A stretch of DNA of 64,000 bases from contig NZ_CP108041.1 of assembly GCF_036173065.1 (NCBI RefSeq), positions 682,001 through 746,000 of the forward strand, in the 5' to 3' direction. Positions within the stretch are counted from its first letter, which is position 1, and every line of letters starts with the position of its first letter. The translations under genes and the position numbers were made by a program. This stretch comes from Rhodococcus sp. NBC_00297 (GTDB lineage: Bacteria; Actinomycetota; Actinomycetes; Mycobacteriales; Mycobacteriaceae). The notes under the pieces are model-generated. The model was not told the DNA's origin. It ran no database searches and saw only the letters and a list, made by a program, of their open reading frames with translations. This document shows positions 61,836 to 64,000 of this stretch, one piece after another.

Positions 61836-64000
61836 TCACACTCCCGCGTGCACTCGTACCGTGGATCCGTGACGTTCGCGGATCACCTCGAGGCGTGAGG
61901 GGACCCGGTCACGGATCTCGTCGACGTGACTGACGATGCCCACCGTGCGCCCACCGGACCGGAGTTCGTCGAGGACTCCCATGACGGCGTCCAGTGATCC
62001 CGAGTCGAGGCTTCCGAACCCCTCGTCGATGAACATCGTGTCCAGGGTGATGCCGCCCGCCTCGGCCGCGACGACGTCGGCGAGACCCAACGCGAGCGCG
62101 AGCGACGCGCAGAATGCCTCGCCGCCTGACAGGGTGCCCGCCGACCGGACCACTCCGGTGTAGTCGTCGCGTACGTCGAGACCCAGCCCGCCGCGGGTGC
62201 CTCGGGGGCCAACGTCGTCGGAGTGCACGAACTCGAACCGGCCCTGCGACATCAACCGGAAGCGCACGGATGCCGCAGTGGCGACGTCCTCGAGCCTCGC
62301 GGCCAGCACGTAGGACCGCAGCGACATCCGACGCGCGTTGGCGCCCTTGCCGGCCACCACCTCCGCCAGCTGCTCGAGTTCCGCGTGCTCGAGGTGGGCA
62401 GGTCCCAGACGGTCCGCAGCGGCCCACAGTTGGGCGACGAGGTCCTCGAGCATGCGTAGCCGACTGTCGGCGTCTCCGGCCGAGGCGATGGCCTCGTCCA
62501 GCAACCCCCGCAGTCGGATCTCCTCCGCATCGACGGCAGCGGTGTCGACCGTCTCCCCCACCATCGCCTCCGCCACGTCCGGCTCCGCGAGCACGGCCGC
62601 AGCCGCGGAGCGCTGCTTCTCGGCGTCGAGAACGGCGTTCTCCAGCACCGTGCACCGGGCCCTGTCACGGACCGCCGCCAGGGCTTCCGTGACCTCGGTG
62701 AATCCGTGCTCGCGCGCGCACTCCACCAGGTCGGTCTCGAGCCGCATCACCGCCTGATCGGCCGAGTCGGCGTCGCGGCGAGCGTCGCGCCACGCCACCG
62801 CGGCTGCGATGGCCGCGTCGAGTGCGGCACGCCGTTCCGCAACGGTGGACGTCGTCCCCACGGCGGCCGTGATGCGCGCGGTGGCCTCCGCGATCCGAGT
62901 CTCCAGCGCCTCCGTCCGCCCGCGAGTGACGCCCAGTTCGGCCGTGATCGCGTCGGTCCGCACCCGCAGACCGGCGGTCTCCTCGTCCAGCGCCGCCAAC
63001 GCGGAGTCGATCGCCGCGAGACGATCCGCGGCACGCCGCGCCTCTGCCAGTGCCGTCGTGGCCGCGTCCAGTTCGGCCGCGAGTTCCGCTGCGGTGCGAT
63101 CCGCGCACCGGGTCGCGAGCTCGTCCACACGCTGTCGGCAGCGCTGCACCGCGGCGTCCGCCGTGGTGCGTTCCGCCTCGGCTGCACCGACCCGCTGTCC
63201 CGCGCGGTTCTCGTCGTCCCGGGACACCCGCCCCGCGGTCGGAGATGCGGGCGCCGGATGTTCCGTCGCGCCGCAGACTCCGCAGGGGGCGCCGTCCTCG
63301 AGTCCCGCCGCGAGCTCCGCGGACATCCCCTCGAGACGGCGTTCCCGCAGGTCCAACCATTCGGTGCGCCGATCGTCGTAGCGGGTCCGGGCACGCTCGG
63401 CCGTCGTGACGGCCGCAGCAAGGCGCTCGGACTCGCGGGCCCACTCGACGTGTGCGCGTGCCGCGTCCTCGGCGCCGTGATGCCGCGCCTCCAGGCCGGC
63501 GAGACCCGCACGAGCCGCGACGGCTACTCGATGCTCGGCGTCCAGCGCCGCGCGCTCCTCGGGCACCGCGTCGAGACGTACCCGTACCGCCCGCAGGTCC
63601 GTCTCCAGACCGCGCACCCGGCCGACGGCGCGTTCCCGATCGGCCACCGCCGTCCTTCGATCGGACTCGTCGCCGGCGACACTGTCCAGCACCGCGCACT
63701 CGCCGCTCCACCGGTGCACCGCGGCATCGAGCACCTCCGCATCGGCAGGACGGGGCGGCCACGACAACGTCCCGACGAGCACGGCGGCCTCGGTCTCGGC
63801 AGCTGCCCGCTCCCGGCGCCGCATCGTCGCGGCGGCCGCGGCCGCGCGCTGACGGTGCTGGTCGAGGGTGACGGCGCGATCGCGCACCGGCAGCGCCCGA
63901 CGCGCACGGTCCAGCTCAGCGATCTGCTGCGCGCGCTCGGCGTCGCCGTCCGCCAGCACCGTGAGTCGCGCTGCTGCCGCGGCCCCCCGCTCGCGTGCCT
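61836..64000 (-). CDS. sbcC: exonuclease SbcC, C-terminal part (runs off window)
   Basis: At least 720 residues of an SMC-like ATPase; the N-terminal Walker A lies beyond the right edge and the frame is open to base 64000. Long Ala/Arg/Glu-rich coiled coils flank the zinc-hook CGVC motif (CGVCGATEHPAP). The C-terminal ATPase has signature TLSGGEAFCASLALALGL and Walker B MFIDEGFGSLD. With SbcD it trims hairpin and blocked DNA ends. The in-frame GTG at 63959 is not the true start. Confidence 0.93.
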   Translation of the reverse strand, partial: ARERGAAAAARLTVLADGDAERAQQIAELDRARRALPVRDRAVTLDQHRQRAAAAAATMRRRERAAAETEAAVLVGTLSWPPRPADAEVLDAAVHRWSGECAVLDSVAGDESDRRTAVADRERAVGRVRGLETDLRAVRVRLDAVPEERAALDAEHRVAVAARAGLAGLEARHHGAEDAARAHVEWARESERLAAAVTTAERARTRYDDRRTEWLDLRERRLEGMSAELAAGLEDGAPCGVCGATEHPAPASPTAGRVSRDDENRAGQRVGAAEAERTTADAAVQRCRQRVDELATRCADRTAAELAAELDAATTALAEARRAADRLAAIDSALAALDEETAGLRVRTDAITAELGVTRGRTEALETRIAEATARITAAVGTTSTVAERRAALDAAIAAAVAWRDARRDADSADQAVMRLETDLVECAREHGFTEVTEALAAVRDRARCTVLENAVLDAEKQRSAAAAVLAEPDVAEAMVGETVDTAAVDAEEIRLRGLLDEAIASAGDADSRLRMLEDLVAQLWAAADRLGPAHLEHAELEQLAEVVAGKGANARRMSLRSYVLAARLEDVATAASVRFRLMSQGRFEFVHSDDVGPRGTRGGLGLDVRDDYTGVVRSAGTLSGGEAFCASLALALGLADVVAAEAGGITLDTMFIDEGFGSLDSGSLDAVMGVLDELRSGGRTVGIVSHVDEIRDRVPSRLEVIRERHGSTVRVHAGV

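Overview
The window is high-GC DNA, dense with genes and free of introns. It carries hallmark genes of mycolate-containing actinobacteria (Mycobacteriales): mycothiol synthesis (mshB), coenzyme F420 synthesis (fbiC), polar PIM mannosyltransferase (pimE) with an LpqW-like lipoprotein, glucosyl-3-phosphoglycerate synthase (gpgS), MutT2 and a mycobacterial-type UdgB. Gene order follows the Mycobacterium tuberculosis blocks around Rv1201c-Rv1220c and Rv1157c-Rv1178, with different genes between them. The best guess is a Rhodococcus-like organism; the genus is inferred from remembered synteny and protein resemblance, not from a search. No mobile element, prophage, CRISPR array, tRNA or rRNA was seen.

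Layout. 0.1-9.1 kb: O-methyltransferase, glgC and glgA (diverging from one promoter region), an RlmA-like methyltransferase, a DUF3117 protein, then an operon of a DivIVA-domain protein, tag, gpgS, folP2 and fadD6. 9.2-12.7 kb: two tandem LOG-family proteins and dapE, facing dapD. 12.7-16.6 kb: an AAC(2')-like acetyltransferase, then a TetR / AidB-like acyl-CoA dehydrogenase / enoyl-CoA hydratase operon with overlapping start and stop codons and a well-formed promoter-operator. 16.6-20.3 kb: a two-gene ABC exporter pair with one degenerate ATP site. 20.3-29.6 kb: a long minus-strand series of fbiC, an EcsC-like protein, ferredoxin, dapC, a DUF6584-like protein, a Cys-rich small protein, fadD36, an MDR oxidoreductase and an alpha/beta hydrolase. 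29.7-32.5 kb: two PH-domain membrane proteins and udgB. 32.4-37.7 kb: typA, lpqW, mshB, a 50-residue ORF and a membrane protein. 37.9-41.9 kb: a tiny Cys-rich protein, mutT2, a pterin dehydratase, pimE, a secreted Rv1157c-like protein, a 24-residue ORF and a Tat-exported DUF1906 protein. 42.0-47.2 kb: a minus-strand cluster (M50 protease, acyltransferase-like protein, SRPBCC, VOC, methyltransferase, flavin monooxygenase-like protein). 47.3-56.9 kb: secretory lipase, amylosucrase-like enzyme, MT0933-type small protein, SDR, a second 24-residue ORF, two VOC proteins on either side of a DUF222/HNH gene, an LLM oxidoreductase, ychF and a small membrane protein. 57-64 kb: cstA with its YbdD-like partner, alkA, an AI-2E-type permease and the C-terminal part of sbcC running off the edge.

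Themes. Many genes start 6-9 nt after a TAnnnT box, the layout expected of leaderless transcripts. Base-damage repair is well represented (tag, alkA, udgB, mutT2, an AidB homologue, sbcC). The most interesting leads are three tiny ORFs with good ribosome sites and no signal peptide (41062-41136, 51666-51740, 32861-33013), the palindromic regulatory sites before the TetR operon, the ABC pair, fadD6 and cstA, and the unusually compressed pterin dehydratase locus. No whole undescribed multi-gene system stands out.
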